Below, piece after piece: positions 35,001 through 46,160 of a stretch of DNA of 64,000 nt. Positions within the stretch are counted from its first letter, which is position 1; each line of letters starts with the position of its first letter. The position numbers and the translations under genes were made by a program. Origin of the DNA: Membranipora membranacea (lineage: Eukaryota > Bryozoa > Gymnolaemata > Cheilostomatida > Membraniporidae). The stretch is taken from assembly GCA_914767715.1 (NCBI GenBank), contig OU612073.1, positions 10,788,001 through 10,852,000 of the forward strand. Direction: 5' to 3'. The notes beneath the pieces were generated by a model. That model was not told the DNA's origin, searched no databases, and worked only from the letters and a program-made list of their open reading frames with translations.

Positions 35001-35539
35001 TAAGTGTGACACTTCAGAACCAGATAAGGATTTCTGTTAGCTTGAGGAGGACACTATTATCATGAAAGAAACTAGATTATCTGTCATCATCTGTTAGTAT
35101 AGGGGGAGCAACTCCAATATTGTCAAATTTGACCAAAATCGATGTAGGCATGGGAAAAATAAGATTGCTCTCATCTTAACAAAGCAAATAACAGATTCTC
35201 ATTATCAACAGGATCAATATAAATATCCAAAACCGTACCCTGTTAAATCTAGAATGTATCCGTATTGGGACCATGCACTAAGCAACACCATACAGCGAAA
35301 GCTTAGTTTTAAATGTTACTGTTTTCTCACCGCATAGCTCCAAGCTCAGCTCTGTAACCACCAGGCATAGTTACTGTGTGAAATCTCCCTCCATATCTAT
35401 CTGTAGATTCCAGCAGAAGTATCTTCAGGTTTGTCTCTTTACCCAGTCTCCAGGCTGTGTATAATCCACTTATACCTCCTCCTATTATCACTACATCATA
35501 GCTCCCCTCCATTTGCTGGTAAAGTTTTCTAAATGACAT
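32043..35539 (-). pseudogene. Flavin amine oxidase, frameshifted pseudogene D
   Basis: Exons are 35539-35331 (ATG at 35539 or, as in gene C, at the internal MEGSYDVV), 34846-34622, 33687-32878 and 32446-32043. The first two exons are clean, with GGGISG and YGGRFH motifs and exon 2 exactly 225 nt. In exon 3 the sequence after MHSIVGGFD has lost eight bases and gained one nearby, so the frame breaks. A second frame later resumes VKVFMTYPSTWWEEYGL and FQDLDGPHHSRF. Exon 4 keeps TMFYMGFAEGSLLTSER but runs past the usual stop into an unrelated tail. A LINE fragment sits in the intron between exons 2 and 3. Confidence 0.85.
34190..34490 (+). mobile_element. 5'-truncated LINE fragment, copy 2
   Basis: A short frame reads STFNNIPLNLRSIINYKS, matching in kind the C-terminal YNSLPLHLRSKEKFSSF motif of the full LINE at 38-43 kb. 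A T-rich 3' UTR ending GCCAATAAAG and an A-rich tail follow. It is inserted within pseudogene D and present at the same relative place in block 1. Confidence 0.6.
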
Positions 35540-37144
35540 TATTTAAAGCAACTTAGAAAGCAGATGAGACCTCTGGCTATCTCATTATAGACACAATCTC
35601 AGATGGAGCATATTCATTAATGAAACATCATCAAATAAATATTAGAGTAGTTTAGTAGTTTAGCTCCAAATTCATTAATGATAAGCGGTTAATTTTTTGC
35701 TAAATTTCATGTACCCTAGTCGGTATGGATTTTATACTCAAATGTAGATCCCATATTTTGACCTCTGCATTGGAAACAGCAAGACAATCTCTGTAGGCAG
35801 TGCATCTAGACTGTTTGGGGGAGGGAGGAACTAATTTTGTGGCGGGGCGGCAAAAAATAAGTTTTGAGCCCCTAAAGACGGATTACAAATAACCGTAATT
35901 AAAAGTTTTTAGATGCCAGTGATATAAGAATCGGAGCAGCAGATCCTGACATTTGTGTCTGCTAACGTCTGTTCATTTCAGAAAGAGAAGTCTGCGCATG
36001 TGCTCCAAGGTTCCCCTCTAGATTCACCACTGTAAACATTGCAATAGGTAGGTTGAAAGTACCATGGTCCTTATCTATTTGATTTATTGTTGCCTTGCCT
36101 GTATTGGTAAATAATTGCAATCTATATATATTGGAATGACATTGGTAAACAATAGTTTCAATGTCAATTTCAAGTAGAATTTTTCTTGATTAAATTCCCA
36201 AAATTAATAGACATAAATCCAAAAAAGAAACCTGTAAAACAGCACTAAAAAGTTTCATCTATTTGACCAGCTATCATCTGTAAATGTCTTATAATACTTG
36301 ATCGCTTGAGATTGGATATTATTTCTAAGCTTATTGCCTCTGCTGCAGACTGAGGGCCTATTGTTGTGGGACAATTTAGAAATCAAAAATCAGTCTTTCA
36401 AAAGTTTTTTGAAAATTCAGAGAATTTGTCAGCGTCTTGAGAACATACGATCTCTTATACCTTTTTTTCAGGTTTTTAATAAGGGATATGGTCACTCTGT
36501 ACATGTCATTCTGCTTTAAACATTTGCATTTGTCTTCAGTAATCAAATTTTCAATTTTTAAAATTTATATGCCCAGATGATTGTTCTCCTGCATTTCAGA
36601 GATTGCCAATAGTGACCGCATTCTACAAGCAGAGGTTGCGGACACCTAGCATCCCCCACCCTCCCCCTCCCCCGAGGTTTCTGTCCACAATGCCTTGCCA
36701 GCAGAAGGCTATCTTGCCAGCATGAGGCTGTGTTTCTAGATGTCAGTAAACTTCCTCGTCGCCAGTCAGATTTTTTCTATTTTACAACAAAAGAAACCAG
36801 TGGTGCACATTCCATTGAATGACAAACAGGTCTTCAGCTCAAAATCATTAGTCAATTGCTGTTTCAGGACTTCATTAGCAAAAAAACATGAACGGTAAGC
36901 AGCTTGAAGCCACTCCTGCCCGTCAACCAGCATCTCATTTCTACCCTTCTCGTCCTCAAAAGTTCATTGAGGTAGGAGAGAGCTGTATAGTTTCATCACT
37001 GGGATGAGTTTTCCTTCACTCTATTCTACCTCTATCTCAAACAAAAATAATCATAGCTGGTTTTATTGATTTAATGTTTTAATTTTCTTTAATACAACAT
37101 TAAAATTGATTGGAATCCTATCAATGATTTATTGAATTAACAGG
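35540..37144. other. Intergenic stretch without a supported gene
   Basis: It holds no recognisable exon, RNA gene or mobile element. A C-rich stretch (CCCCCACCCTCCCCCTCCCCC) lies near 36655. Confidence 0.45.
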
Positions 37145-38030
37145 GCTTAGAGAGGAATTTTGTCAATCTGTCAAATGAAAAAAATATGTGTTCATTGACC
37201 CAAGGATAAGAAGACCAGCTGTTTGTACAGGAAAACTTAATAACTCGGTGCACACATGATTGTTATACAGCTTGACTCTGGATATTAGCTTGATTGAATG
37301 ACAAATTTTTGGCTTCAAACCATGGCCATGTTTTTTCTCCACTCCAAATTTCAAACAAAAATAGATGAGTTGGCAGATTGTTTGAATAATTAGAAGTATT
37401 TTTTTGTTGGATCTTAATTTGTGACCGGCAATTATGGCGTTTGATGATTTATCATTGTCATAAAGATTCGATTTGAAGTTGATCTAGGCATGCTTGCAAA
37501 TGATGCAAATGTCCTCAACTCTGTAAATTTGCCCAATCTACTAAAATGTTTTTGTATAGATACAAAACAAGGCATATATTGAAAGTATTTAACTTCAGTC
37601 TTGAGAAATAAACTTATCACAATTAGACGATTGAGCATGACAGCGGCTATGTTGTGGCCTACCGAAAAAGGGGATTTTACTCAGTGAAACCTGTATATTT
37701 ACCATTAACCCAGATTTCCCCACCTCCTATACATCATACGACAAAACTTTCATTAGCAGATATGAATTATTAGCATGATAAACAAACAATAATGCAATTG
37801 ATATAGACGCTTTGACCATTTCAAGTACTTTTAGGCAAAAAGGTATTATAGTTTTGGAAAAATGCTGACCACAGGCCATCTGTAGTTGGTGCAAGTCCAG
37901 TTGTCGAGTGCTCCAGTGGTCAAAGCCTTTAACCACTGAGCACTGGATCACTCGACCACTGAACTTGCACCAATTACAGAAGGCCTGTGATGCTGACCGA
38001 TGTTTGGTTCATTGTACTGACCCTTCTGAG
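37145..38030 (+). repeat. Dispersed repeat X, copy 2 (interrupted by the LINE)
   Basis: It matches copy 1 (inverted) and copy 3 (58490-60905). It carries a single intact ATTTACCA at 37697-37704, the unoccupied form of the site filled in copy 3. The repeat resumes at 43085-43400 after the LINE. It contains the palindrome at 37860-37999. Confidence 0.7.
37860..37999. repeat. Long imperfect palindrome
   Basis: The two arms (TGACCACAGGCC..GGTGCAAGTCCAGT and its complement ending GGCCTGTGATGCTGACC) pair over about 65 bases each, centred near 37930. It is probably a foldback element remnant. Confidence 0.75.
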
Positions 38031-38635
38031 CTTTTACATTTTATTACATACTTCTGATTACAACGATCTAACTTATTAGAACGTTGTCAAAGCAGAACCA
38101 TCAGAGGATAATACTTGCTACCAACTCATTCTTTGCCATCTCAACGGGTCGTGAGATTTTGAATATTTCCACTCTGGGTGTTAGAAGGTGGTCAACAGTG
38201 CCACTCTAGCCAAGAACACCTCATTTTACATCCTTAAACTAATTAATTCCTGTAAAATGCTCAATAGAACCTTGCGGCCAGGACGTAGAATAATAAAACT
38301 AAAATACAGGACCAACTACAGCAAATCGAGATTTTTAAACAAATTCAATTCATTTAGTAAAGTTTAATATCTATCAATCACATACAATAAAACTTATTCT
38401 CCCTACTAAATATTTTTTTTAATTTTTTTTTCCGAGGTCAAAAAGTTGTTATTTTAATTTGTTTATAATATACTTTATATCTATAAAACCCTCAATAAAA
38501 TGCGTAATAAAAATTGAATAATAACGTTAGAGATACTCGACCATTATCGACCATTGTTGAATTCTTGAAGCGCAAGGCTGAAAAAATCTGAGCTCCAGAA
38601 AAATTGACAATAAATCTGGGTAATTTTCACCCAAA

Positions 38636-40216
38636 ATGAACAAAGGCAAGAAGAGAAAACTCATTTCCAGTAATGATCCTGATGAGGATGATGCTGAGGA
38701 TAATATCTTCACCTATTCGCTCAACAAGTTGAAGGCATTACAAAAGAAAATCGACTCTACTACCACTGATGAGTCTATCACCATAAAAGGTAATCCGGGA
38801 AACATCCAAATTGTCGTTGACTGCAGCACAGCTGTTTTTGAGCTTGTCAGATCTATATTTCAAACATCAATTCAGGAGCAATATCTTTATGTAACTAGGA
38901 AAATAAATAAAGATAAGGACAAAAACACAACAGCCACCATATTCACCGTTAAAAACAAGAAGAAATCGGATAGACGCCTTTATACTGCAAACTTTTACCA
39001 TACCACCTCTAGAATACTGGTGAATGCTATCAAAGATGTGGATGTGTTTATAAGTCACTACTCTAAGCTGGTAGGTGAATTACAGCCAGAAACAATTGCC
39101 AATTTAAACGAGAAAGTCCGTTCCTCATGCTCAAATGCAATGGAATCGCTGAAAAGTAAACAAACCAATGCCAACAGCAGCACAACTCAACAACAAAGCA
39201 CACAAGGTGCTCTAGGGGGATCTACAGTCTCACTGCCAGAGTCTTCTCAGTGTTCCCTGTCTGAGACAATGGAGACTTCTGCTCCATTCGTCGACAGCGC
39301 TCCCAGTCATTCCAGGGACAGAGATTGTGGGGAGAGTCCCGGATGTGCGTCATGCAGAACTCTACATGGCGTGCTTTCTATTATGATGGAGAAGATGGAC
39401 AGCATGCAGGAGAAGATGGACAGCATGCAGGTTAAATTGGATAAAATTACTAGTGCTTTTTCTGAGAGCCCTAGTACAAAGGAATGTCCATCAAATTCCA
39501 AAAATACCGTACAACAAACATATCTTCCAACTCAAACTCTTAACACCACACAACAATGGTCATCAGTTGCAAGCAGCAGTAGACAACTCCACAGAAATAT
39601 TCCTTCATCAACAACACATCAAAACACACCAACACCAAGTTCACCGGCAACTACATCCAACACACCAGATCACATGCCATCTATTACAAAAACAGCTCGT
39701 CCAAACAACTTCAACCCCAAGCACTGCATCGTAATAAGTATCAACAAGTCATCAAAAACCTACCAAAACTATAATCAAGACAACATCAGACGTGAGATTA
39801 ACCGTGAATTCGGCCCAACAATCATAGAAAACATAACGACCTACAATTTCAAGACAGAATCTCCAAAAATTATGCTGCACCTTCGCGATGAAAAGACAGT
39901 GACCAAGTTGATAAACACTTGGAATACATTACTATTTGAAAATTCGCAAGTAAGAAAGACAATCAATCCAGAATCAGCAAAAGTCAACACTGGTATGCTG
40001 AGAGGCATTCCTATCGATGCTGATGATGAACTTGTAATAAAAGAGATATCACAGAATTTCCCCAACTCTTCAGCTATAAGGATTTACAAAGGGGAAAAGA
40101 AAATGCGCATCTTTAAAGTAAAGTTTGACACTCAGGACCAATACAACAAGGTCCTCAGTCAAGGTATGATTTTAGACTCACTTAAACTTAAATGCCATTT
40201 TGAAAAACTTCTATGA
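38636..40216 (+). CDS. LINE ORF1, nucleic-acid-binding protein
   Basis: 526 residues starting MNKGKKRK. The N-terminal 170 residues are basic and charged. A Ser/Thr/Gln-rich linker follows, then a short CASC cysteine pair and a repeated heptad-like segment (MEKMDSMQEKMDSMQVKLDK, about residues 252-271) that looks like a coiled coil for multimerisation. The C-terminal 160 residues have two alpha-beta patterns (for example KHCIVISINKSSK and VNTGMLRGIPIDADDELVIK) reminiscent of the RRM-type folds of many LINE ORF1 proteins. Its likely role is RNA binding and particle assembly during retrotransposition. Its stop overlaps the ORF2 start as ATGA. Confidence 0.82.
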   Translation: MNKGKKRKLISSNDPDEDDAEDNIFTYSLNKLKALQKKIDSTTTDESITIKGNPGNIQIVVDCSTAVFELVRSIFQTSIQEQYLYVTRKINKDKDKNTTATIFTVKNKKKSDRRLYTANFYHTTSRILVNAIKDVDVFISHYSKLVGELQPETIANLNEKVRSSCSNAMESLKSKQTNANSSTTQQQSTQGALGGSTVSLPESSQCSLSETMETSAPFVDSAPSHSRDRDCGESPGCASCRTLHGVLSIMMEKMDSMQEKMDSMQVKLDKITSAFSESPSTKECPSNSKNTVQQTYLPTQTLNTTQQWSSVASSSRQLHRNIPSSTTHQNTPTPSSPATTSNTPDHMPSITKTARPNNFNPKHCIVISINKSSKTYQNYNQDNIRREINREFGPTIIENITTYNFKTESPKIMLHLRDEKTVTKLINTWNTLLFENSQVRKTINPESAKVNTGMLRGIPIDADDELVIKEISQNFPNSSAIRIYKGEKKMRIFKVKFDTQDQYNKVLSQGMILDSLKLKCHFEKLL

Positions 40217-42957
40217 TGGCAATGAATTTTCATAGCGCATATCTTAATATCCGTGGATTGGCAAGCAAACTGGAAGAGGTTCGTTTAATTCTTAGTGATC
40301 ACAAATTTAGTATACTGTGTTTGGCTGAAACATTTTTGAATGAAAATGATGACAGCTGCCTATATGAGGTACCAGGATATACGATGATAAGAAGGGATAG
40401 GCTCTGTAACAATGGTGGGGGATTACTCTGCTATGTCCATGATTCACTGGTCATTGAACATCTGGAAAATTTAGATCTTTACATGGATGAGAGTATAACA
40501 GTCAAGGTCAGACCCAGAAGCCAAAAGAGTTTTTTGGTCACATACTTATATAGACCTCCCCAATCAAAAGCATCATGGAACACAGACTTTTCAGAGTTTG
40601 TCGAGCGTTGTTATGGTTTGAACGATGAAATTATAATATTTGGTGATTTCAATATTGATTTGCTGAATCCAACTTCGAAAAACAGGTGGTTAGATAATGT
40701 TACCTCTCCACTACTGTTGAATCAACTTATATCTGAACCCACTCGCATAACTAATTCATCAAGGACACTAATTGACCACATCTATTCAAGTAAAAGTGAC
40801 AATATTGCTAAATCTGGTGTCATCAATTATTTACTGAGTGATCATTTCATGATAGTAGCTTCAAGAGAGATTGATAGAAATGTTAAAATATCTAAACAAA
40901 GATGTAAGGTAACATTTTTGGATTATTCATTTGCAACACCTGAAAACATTTTTAACACATTCTCAAGGGAAAATTTTGGTTACGTACTGTATGAAAGATC
41001 AATAGACTCAATGTTTGAGAAGTTCTATAGCCATTTGAATCATCTTATATCAAAACTCGTGTTTGAGAAGACTTGTTTTGTAAGAACGCATAATCTTCCA
41101 AAATGGTTGGATGATGAGGTAAAAATGAACATCAAAATCAGAGATCAACTCAAACAAAACGGTGATTGGGAAGGATATAAAAAACAGCGAAATTATGTCA
41201 CTAATATGATCAGACAAAAGAAGAAAAGAGCTATTTCTAATACTATTAAAGAGTCTAAAGGTAATACAAAACCTGTTTGGGATGTATTAAAGAATAAAAA
41301 GAAGGAGACTTTCCCTGCGACAAATTTGAGTGCAGATCAATTTAACAGCCATTTCACATCCATTGCAAAATCAATCACAAAGAACCTTGTTGTAACAGAT
41401 GAGATGACATTTCCCGTATCCAAACATAATTTGACAGACATACCACAATTCACCCCTTTCACATGTACAAGAATATTGTTCCACATTCCTGATAGTAAAA
41501 GTACAGGACCTGACAGAATTACAGTGAAGATGTTGAAGCTTGTTTGGCCTTATATTGTGGATATTGTCACCGATATGTTTAACAGGGTTTTAAGCAAAGG
41601 ACAGTTCCCTTCAACATGGAAACTAGCTCGAGTTTCACCAATACATAAATCTGGGGATATAAATAACCCATCAAATTATAGGCCAATTTCAGTCTTGCCT
41701 GTTCTTTCAAAAATATTTGAGAAACACATAAATCACCATCTGCAAGAATATCTCACTAAGAACAAAATCATCCATGAGCTTCAATGTGGATTTAGAAAAG
41801 GCCATTCTTGTTCAGACAGTTTATTTAAAATTATTTCAGACTCTTTGGTGGAGAAAATTAATGGAAATGTTATGACATTACTTTTTCTGGATTTTAAAAA
41901 GGCATTTGACTGTGTATCCCATGTTTTACTACACAACAAGTTGAAGGCTTGCGGCATCGGAGGAAATATGTTAAAACTTCTTGACACCTTTCTGACAGAC
42001 AGAAGGCAGTTTGTTAAACTCAATAATATTGAATCTTGTAGATTGCCTATCACAATAGGGGTCCCTCAAGGTTCAATCCTAGCACCAACTTTGTTTCTCA
42101 TCTTCATAAATGATTTATTAACTTCATCAAAATCAGACTCATCATCATATGCATATGCTGATGATACAGTGTTCCTGTCATCTAATAAAAACCTTCAGCA
42201 ACTAAAGGCAAAGGCATCTGAAGATTTAAGTGGCATTTTGGATTGGTGCAATCGTAACCGGATGGTTATAAATGTTCAGGAATCTCATTACATGCTACTT
42301 AACATCTCAGATCCGCTTTATGACCTGGAACTGTACATAGGGCATGAAAAACTAAACAGACAGAGAACTACAAGGCTTCTGGGTTTTGTGTTGAATGACT
42401 CGCTTTCATGGCAGGATCATCTAGAGTATGTATATAAAAAGGTACAACGGAATGTTTACCTACTTCAAAATTTGAGATACTTCTTGGATATAGCAAGTGC
42501 CCGCACATTTTACTTCCAGTTTATCTATTGTCACCTTATATATGGTATCCATATCATTGGCAACTTGTCCTGCAATAATGCCCTCAATAGATTATTTTTG
42601 TTGCAAAAACGGGCTTTACGCATTATCGCCAATGTGCATTACATCCCATATTATCTCATTTCAACCGAATCCATTACACAATCATTACAACTCCTACCTC
42701 TTCCTAAGCTTGTTTGTTATTTCACTTCACTTTTTGCGCATAAGATAAACAATTTTTTAACACCTCCATTTATATATAGAGGATTTAAAAACACTACCAA
42801 GTTCAATTTTCGTGATAAACATTTACTTTTATATCATACAGACAATCTAAGATACAAAGTTTCTGCTACATACAATTCTTTACCGTTACATTTGAGATCT
42901 AAAGAGAAGTTCAGTTCATTCAAAACTTTACTTTTCAACCATATATTATCGACTTGA
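40213..42957 (+). CDS. LINE ORF2, endonuclease and reverse transcriptase
   Basis: 914 residues. The N-terminal 220 residues are an apurinic-type endonuclease: LNIRGL, CLAETFL, TYLYRPPQ, IIFGDFNID and a final SDHFM. The reverse transcriptase follows: GPDRITVKML, SNYRPISVLPVLSKIFEK, CGFRKGHSC, motif A LDFKKAFDCVSH, GVPQGSILAP and the catalytic YADD (about residue 644). The C-terminal third has the usual thumb and tail, with no recognisable RNase H. All catalytic residues I can check are present, so the copy could be active. The start at 40213 overlaps the ORF1 stop by four bases (ATGA), which suggests translation by termination-reinitiation. Confidence 0.92.
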   Translation: MMAMNFHSAYLNIRGLASKLEEVRLILSDHKFSILCLAETFLNENDDSCLYEVPGYTMIRRDRLCNNGGGLLCYVHDSLVIEHLENLDLYMDESITVKVRPRSQKSFLVTYLYRPPQSKASWNTDFSEFVERCYGLNDEIIIFGDFNIDLLNPTSKNRWLDNVTSPLLLNQLISEPTRITNSSRTLIDHIYSSKSDNIAKSGVINYLLSDHFMIVASREIDRNVKISKQRCKVTFLDYSFATPENIFNTFSRENFGYVLYERSIDSMFEKFYSHLNHLISKLVFEKTCFVRTHNLPKWLDDEVKMNIKIRDQLKQNGDWEGYKKQRNYVTNMIRQKKKRAISNTIKESKGNTKPVWDVLKNKKKETFPATNLSADQFNSHFTSIAKSITKNLVVTDEMTFPVSKHNLTDIPQFTPFTCTRILFHIPDSKSTGPDRITVKMLKLVWPYIVDIVTDMFNRVLSKGQFPSTWKLARVSPIHKSGDINNPSNYRPISVLPVLSKIFEKHINHHLQEYLTKNKIIHELQCGFRKGHSCSDSLFKIISDSLVEKINGNVMTLLFLDFKKAFDCVSHVLLHNKLKACGIGGNMLKLLDTFLTDRRQFVKLNNIESCRLPITIGVPQGSILAPTLFLIFINDLLTSSKSDSSSYAYADDTVFLSSNKNLQQLKAKASEDLSGILDWCNRNRMVINVQESHYMLLNISDPLYDLELYIGHEKLNRQRTTRLLGFVLNDSLSWQDHLEYVYKKVQRNVYLLQNLRYFLDIASARTFYFQFIYCHLIYGIHIIGNLSCNNALNRLFLLQKRALRIIANVHYIPYYLISTESITQSLQLLPLPKLVCYFTSLFAHKINNFLTPPFIYRGFKNTTKFNFRDKHLLLYHTDNLRYKVSATYNSLPLHLRSKEKFSSFKTLLFNHILST

Positions 42958-43091
42958 CCAACATCATTGATGATATTATTTCCCTTCTGTTTCTCTTTTT
43001 TGTTATAAAAAAAAAATTGTTTTCTGGCACTGAGTGCAAAACATTTCGAATGAGATGACTTTTGATGCCAATAAAAAGTATATATATATAT

Positions 43092-43562
43092 GGTTAGGAA
43101 TTATCTGATCATGCACAGAGAGGACATAACTATTCTAAGATAGAATTTATCAAGCCTCGAGATACTCACTTCCCTGCTTGAACTGCTAACTTATGACTGA
43201 CAACACCACGATAGAGCGGTGGTATGGAGATAAAATCGGACAAAGTTTTGAATGCATCATAATGTTATTCAGGATAATAGAATTGTACAGTAAATAGGGA
43301 AAACAAACTTGACATTTCAAATAACTAAAAACCATAACAAGATAGCCCAAGTAACAAACCACACAGCGGTCAAAGACTTAGTAACCAGTGTGAGATTTTG
43401 AATAATCTCATGGGAATAGGGGTGCGATTTAATTTTATGTTTTTACTATACAATACTAGCTTTAAAAAAATTAAAAAAAGTAGAAGATTAGGTAACTAAT
43501 AAGCGTTGGTAGTTACACTTCCTTCTTTGTCATCTAAAATTATCCCTTTCATCAATACATAT
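43092..43562. repeat. Right part of dispersed repeat X and 3' flank of oxidase C
   Basis: 43092-43400 matches 60575-60905 (CAGAGAGGACATAACTA, CTATCAAGCCTCGAGATACTCA, GCTAACTTATG). The remainder is the 3' flank of the intact oxidase gene. No coding is seen. Confidence 0.65.
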
Positions 43563-46160
43563 CTAACTTGACACCGGCCAAGGATTCTCCAAGCATAAAT
43601 CTCCCCTAACAGGATTCAGACCAAAATGATTGACTAAGATCCTCTCACTAGTCAGGAGGGAGCCTTCTGCAAAGCCTGTGTAGAACATTGTACGATCAGA
43701 TGGCGGGAAGCAGTCGCTGGCTATATAAATCTCTGCATCAGAGAACGGCTTCAGAGACTCCCAATTTAGTCGGTTGCTGTCGATGCCAGGTTTTGGAAAT
43801 TGACCGAATCCCTGTGATCCGTCTACTCCCCAGTACTTGCGCACAACACAAACTGGTGGGTCATGAGGTTTATCGCAGCCTGTGATTAAAAAACAAAACA
43901 AAATAGAAATAACAGCAGAACAGAATTTTAAAGAGAGATCTCGACAACTAGTGTTGACATACCACAGTAATAACTATAGTTAAGAAGATATATACAATAA
44001 AGCCTATAAATGAAAGTTATTATGGCATTCTTATCATCGGTGACTGAGTGAAATTGGCTCGGGTTGTCTTCACATCAACAATGAGGGGGTAATTCGCTTA
44101 GCAATATGAGTTTATATTTAAACTAGCCAATAAGTGAAGGTTTAATAGCAGGTACTGATAGACATACCTAGAACCTCACAGAGCTGACGCTCCACATGTT
44201 CCACTAATGCTTCGCTTGGTACCAGGTGTTCCGGAATGTTCTCTCCAACTTCATTCGTATATCTAGCGTGATGTGTTCCATCTAGGTCCTGAAACACGTC
44301 TATATCTCTGAGAGCGTAGGCAGCCAAAATTGTTGCGTAGCCACCAGTAATAGCAGCATTTCCAAAAGCTACTGTTTGGTGTATGAGCATGTTAGTGTGA
44401 ATTGCTCCATTGTGAAGTCCATATTCCTCCCACCAAGCGCTAGGATATGTCATGAAAACCTTAACTGCTGACATATGGTAAGTTTGGCTCCTAAGATCCT
44501 GAAATACTTCTTGTCTTGGTTTTGCACTGACCAGGTTGATTTTCTTCATTCCATTGCTCGCACAAGCAAAAACGGTTTTCGCACAATTGAATGTCACAAG
44601 CTCATTATTGTGCCAAGCAGAGACAATAAACTGTTGCTGACCCTGTTCCTGCTCCTGCTCCTCAAACGAAGTAACATCATGTTGGAGTTTCATATCAACA
44701 TTTTGTAGCCCCTTGATAGCATCAACGATTGCAGAAGTGAGGGAGTCAAAGCCACCCACTATATTGTGCATTGCTCCTGGCTTGTAGAATTCTTTGAAGA
44801 CGGCTTCGGCTGCCAAGTAGGTTGTTAACGGATATTCATCATTTAAACTTAAAAGCTCTCCTAATTTGGCCACGACAGGGTTTCCTGTAAGCTGAAGATA
44901 CTCCTTGACAGTGAGTTCATTTGCCTTCTGACCAGTTTTCTTGATTATGGCTTCATCAAAATTTCCATTCTCTGGTATATGTATATCATCTTCACAGCTG
45001 TGTGGGATAATAAAGACATTCCTAAGTAGCTACAGTGCAGTTCACTTGATTCAAACCTCTGGGGACCACACAAAATTATTCTAATTAAGCAGAGCCTGAA
45101 TTACGTGACAGTAGAATGCATTGCGATCTGGCTGAAGGGACCAATTTTCTTTGACTGAATTAACAGGAGTTCTGAATTATAAAGTTTGAATTAACCAGCA
45201 TACACTGTATGTATTTGTGAAGGTACATTCTTATGATGATTGTGTAGGCATGAAACCTTTTTAAAGATACTTGAATGAATATTGTTTGGGTTGTATGGTG
45301 AAAAAATCATTCGAAACCTAAAACCGACTAATCCCCAAATGGTGATTCATAAAAAAAAATTTAAGGATTAGTTCAGATCAAGTTCCTCACTATGGTAATT
45401 AATTAATTGATAAAAACAGATACATGAATTTACAGGTTACCTACCTTGGATCTATTTAGCAAAAAAGAAAGAGTTTTATTTCTGCATTAAAAACTGTTGA
45501 AAATTATTGCTGAGCAAAGTTTCTGCTGCAATGGGTCATAGCATGACAGATAACCTACCTGTATGTGGGATCAAAGTTTGTGAAGAGATGCATGAGAGTG
45601 TCTTTGTCTTCACCAGAAATTCCAATCATATTGTAAAGGTCGCTGCCATGAGCCGCCCTTTGACCTCCCCAATATATCTCTGGCAGCGTGTTTGATGGCT
45701 CATTTCTAGCGACCATCTCTTTTGTTTTAACATCGAGCTCCTCTACAAGATAACTCTCTATCTTGTGTATCTTGGGGGTCAATCTGAAATTATTCAATAT
45801 ACAATATATATGTATATATATATATATATCTGTTAGGTTGAGTAGGACACTTTTATCAAGGAAGCAACCACATTATGTGTCATCAATCAGTATATGGGGG
45901 AACAACTCCAATATTGTCAAATTTGACCAAAAACGATGTGGGCATTGGAAAAATAAGATTGCTCTCCAAGTTTCTTACCGCATGGCTCCTAAATCAGCTC
46001 TGTAACCACCAGGCATAGTTACTGTATGAAATCTCCCTCCATATCTATCTGAAGACTCCAGCAGAAGTATCTTCAGGTTCGTCTCTTTACCCAGTCTCCA
46101 GGCTGTGTATAATCCACTTATACCTCCTCCTATTATCACCACATCATAACTCCCCTCCAT
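43563..46160 (-). CDS. Flavin-containing amine oxidase (L-amino-acid oxidase type), intact gene C
   Basis: It likely oxidises an amine or L-amino acid with FAD, releasing the keto product, ammonia and hydrogen peroxide. Exons 46160-45979, 45783-45559, 44997-44168 and 43879-43563 all have GT-AG borders and compatible phases, giving 517 residues. Residues 5-43 are the Rossmann fold (YDVVIIGGGISG, ribose-binding Glu35, RYGGR). The middle holds the substrate domain with VKVFMTYPSAWW. The FAD-closing motif FYTGFAEGSLLTSERI is at about 478-493. The first ATG (MEGSYDVV) directly follows an acceptor-like CTCAG. The open frame extends upstream without ATG, so a leader exon, possibly with a secretion signal, may exist further right. 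It is the only undamaged oxidase among five copies. Exact substrate unknown. Confidence 0.88.

Larger units (their letters stand above)
38031..43091 (+). mobile_element. Apparently intact two-ORF non-LTR retrotransposon (jockey/CR1-like)
   Basis: ORF1 (38636-40216) and ORF2 (40213-42957) are both uninterrupted. The 3' UTR ends in CCAATAAAAAG followed by a TATATA tail near 43080. The 5' limit is uncertain. I take 38031, where similarity to repeat X stops; the repeat resumes just after the tail, so the element sits inside it. I could not define a clear target duplication. Confidence 0.8.
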
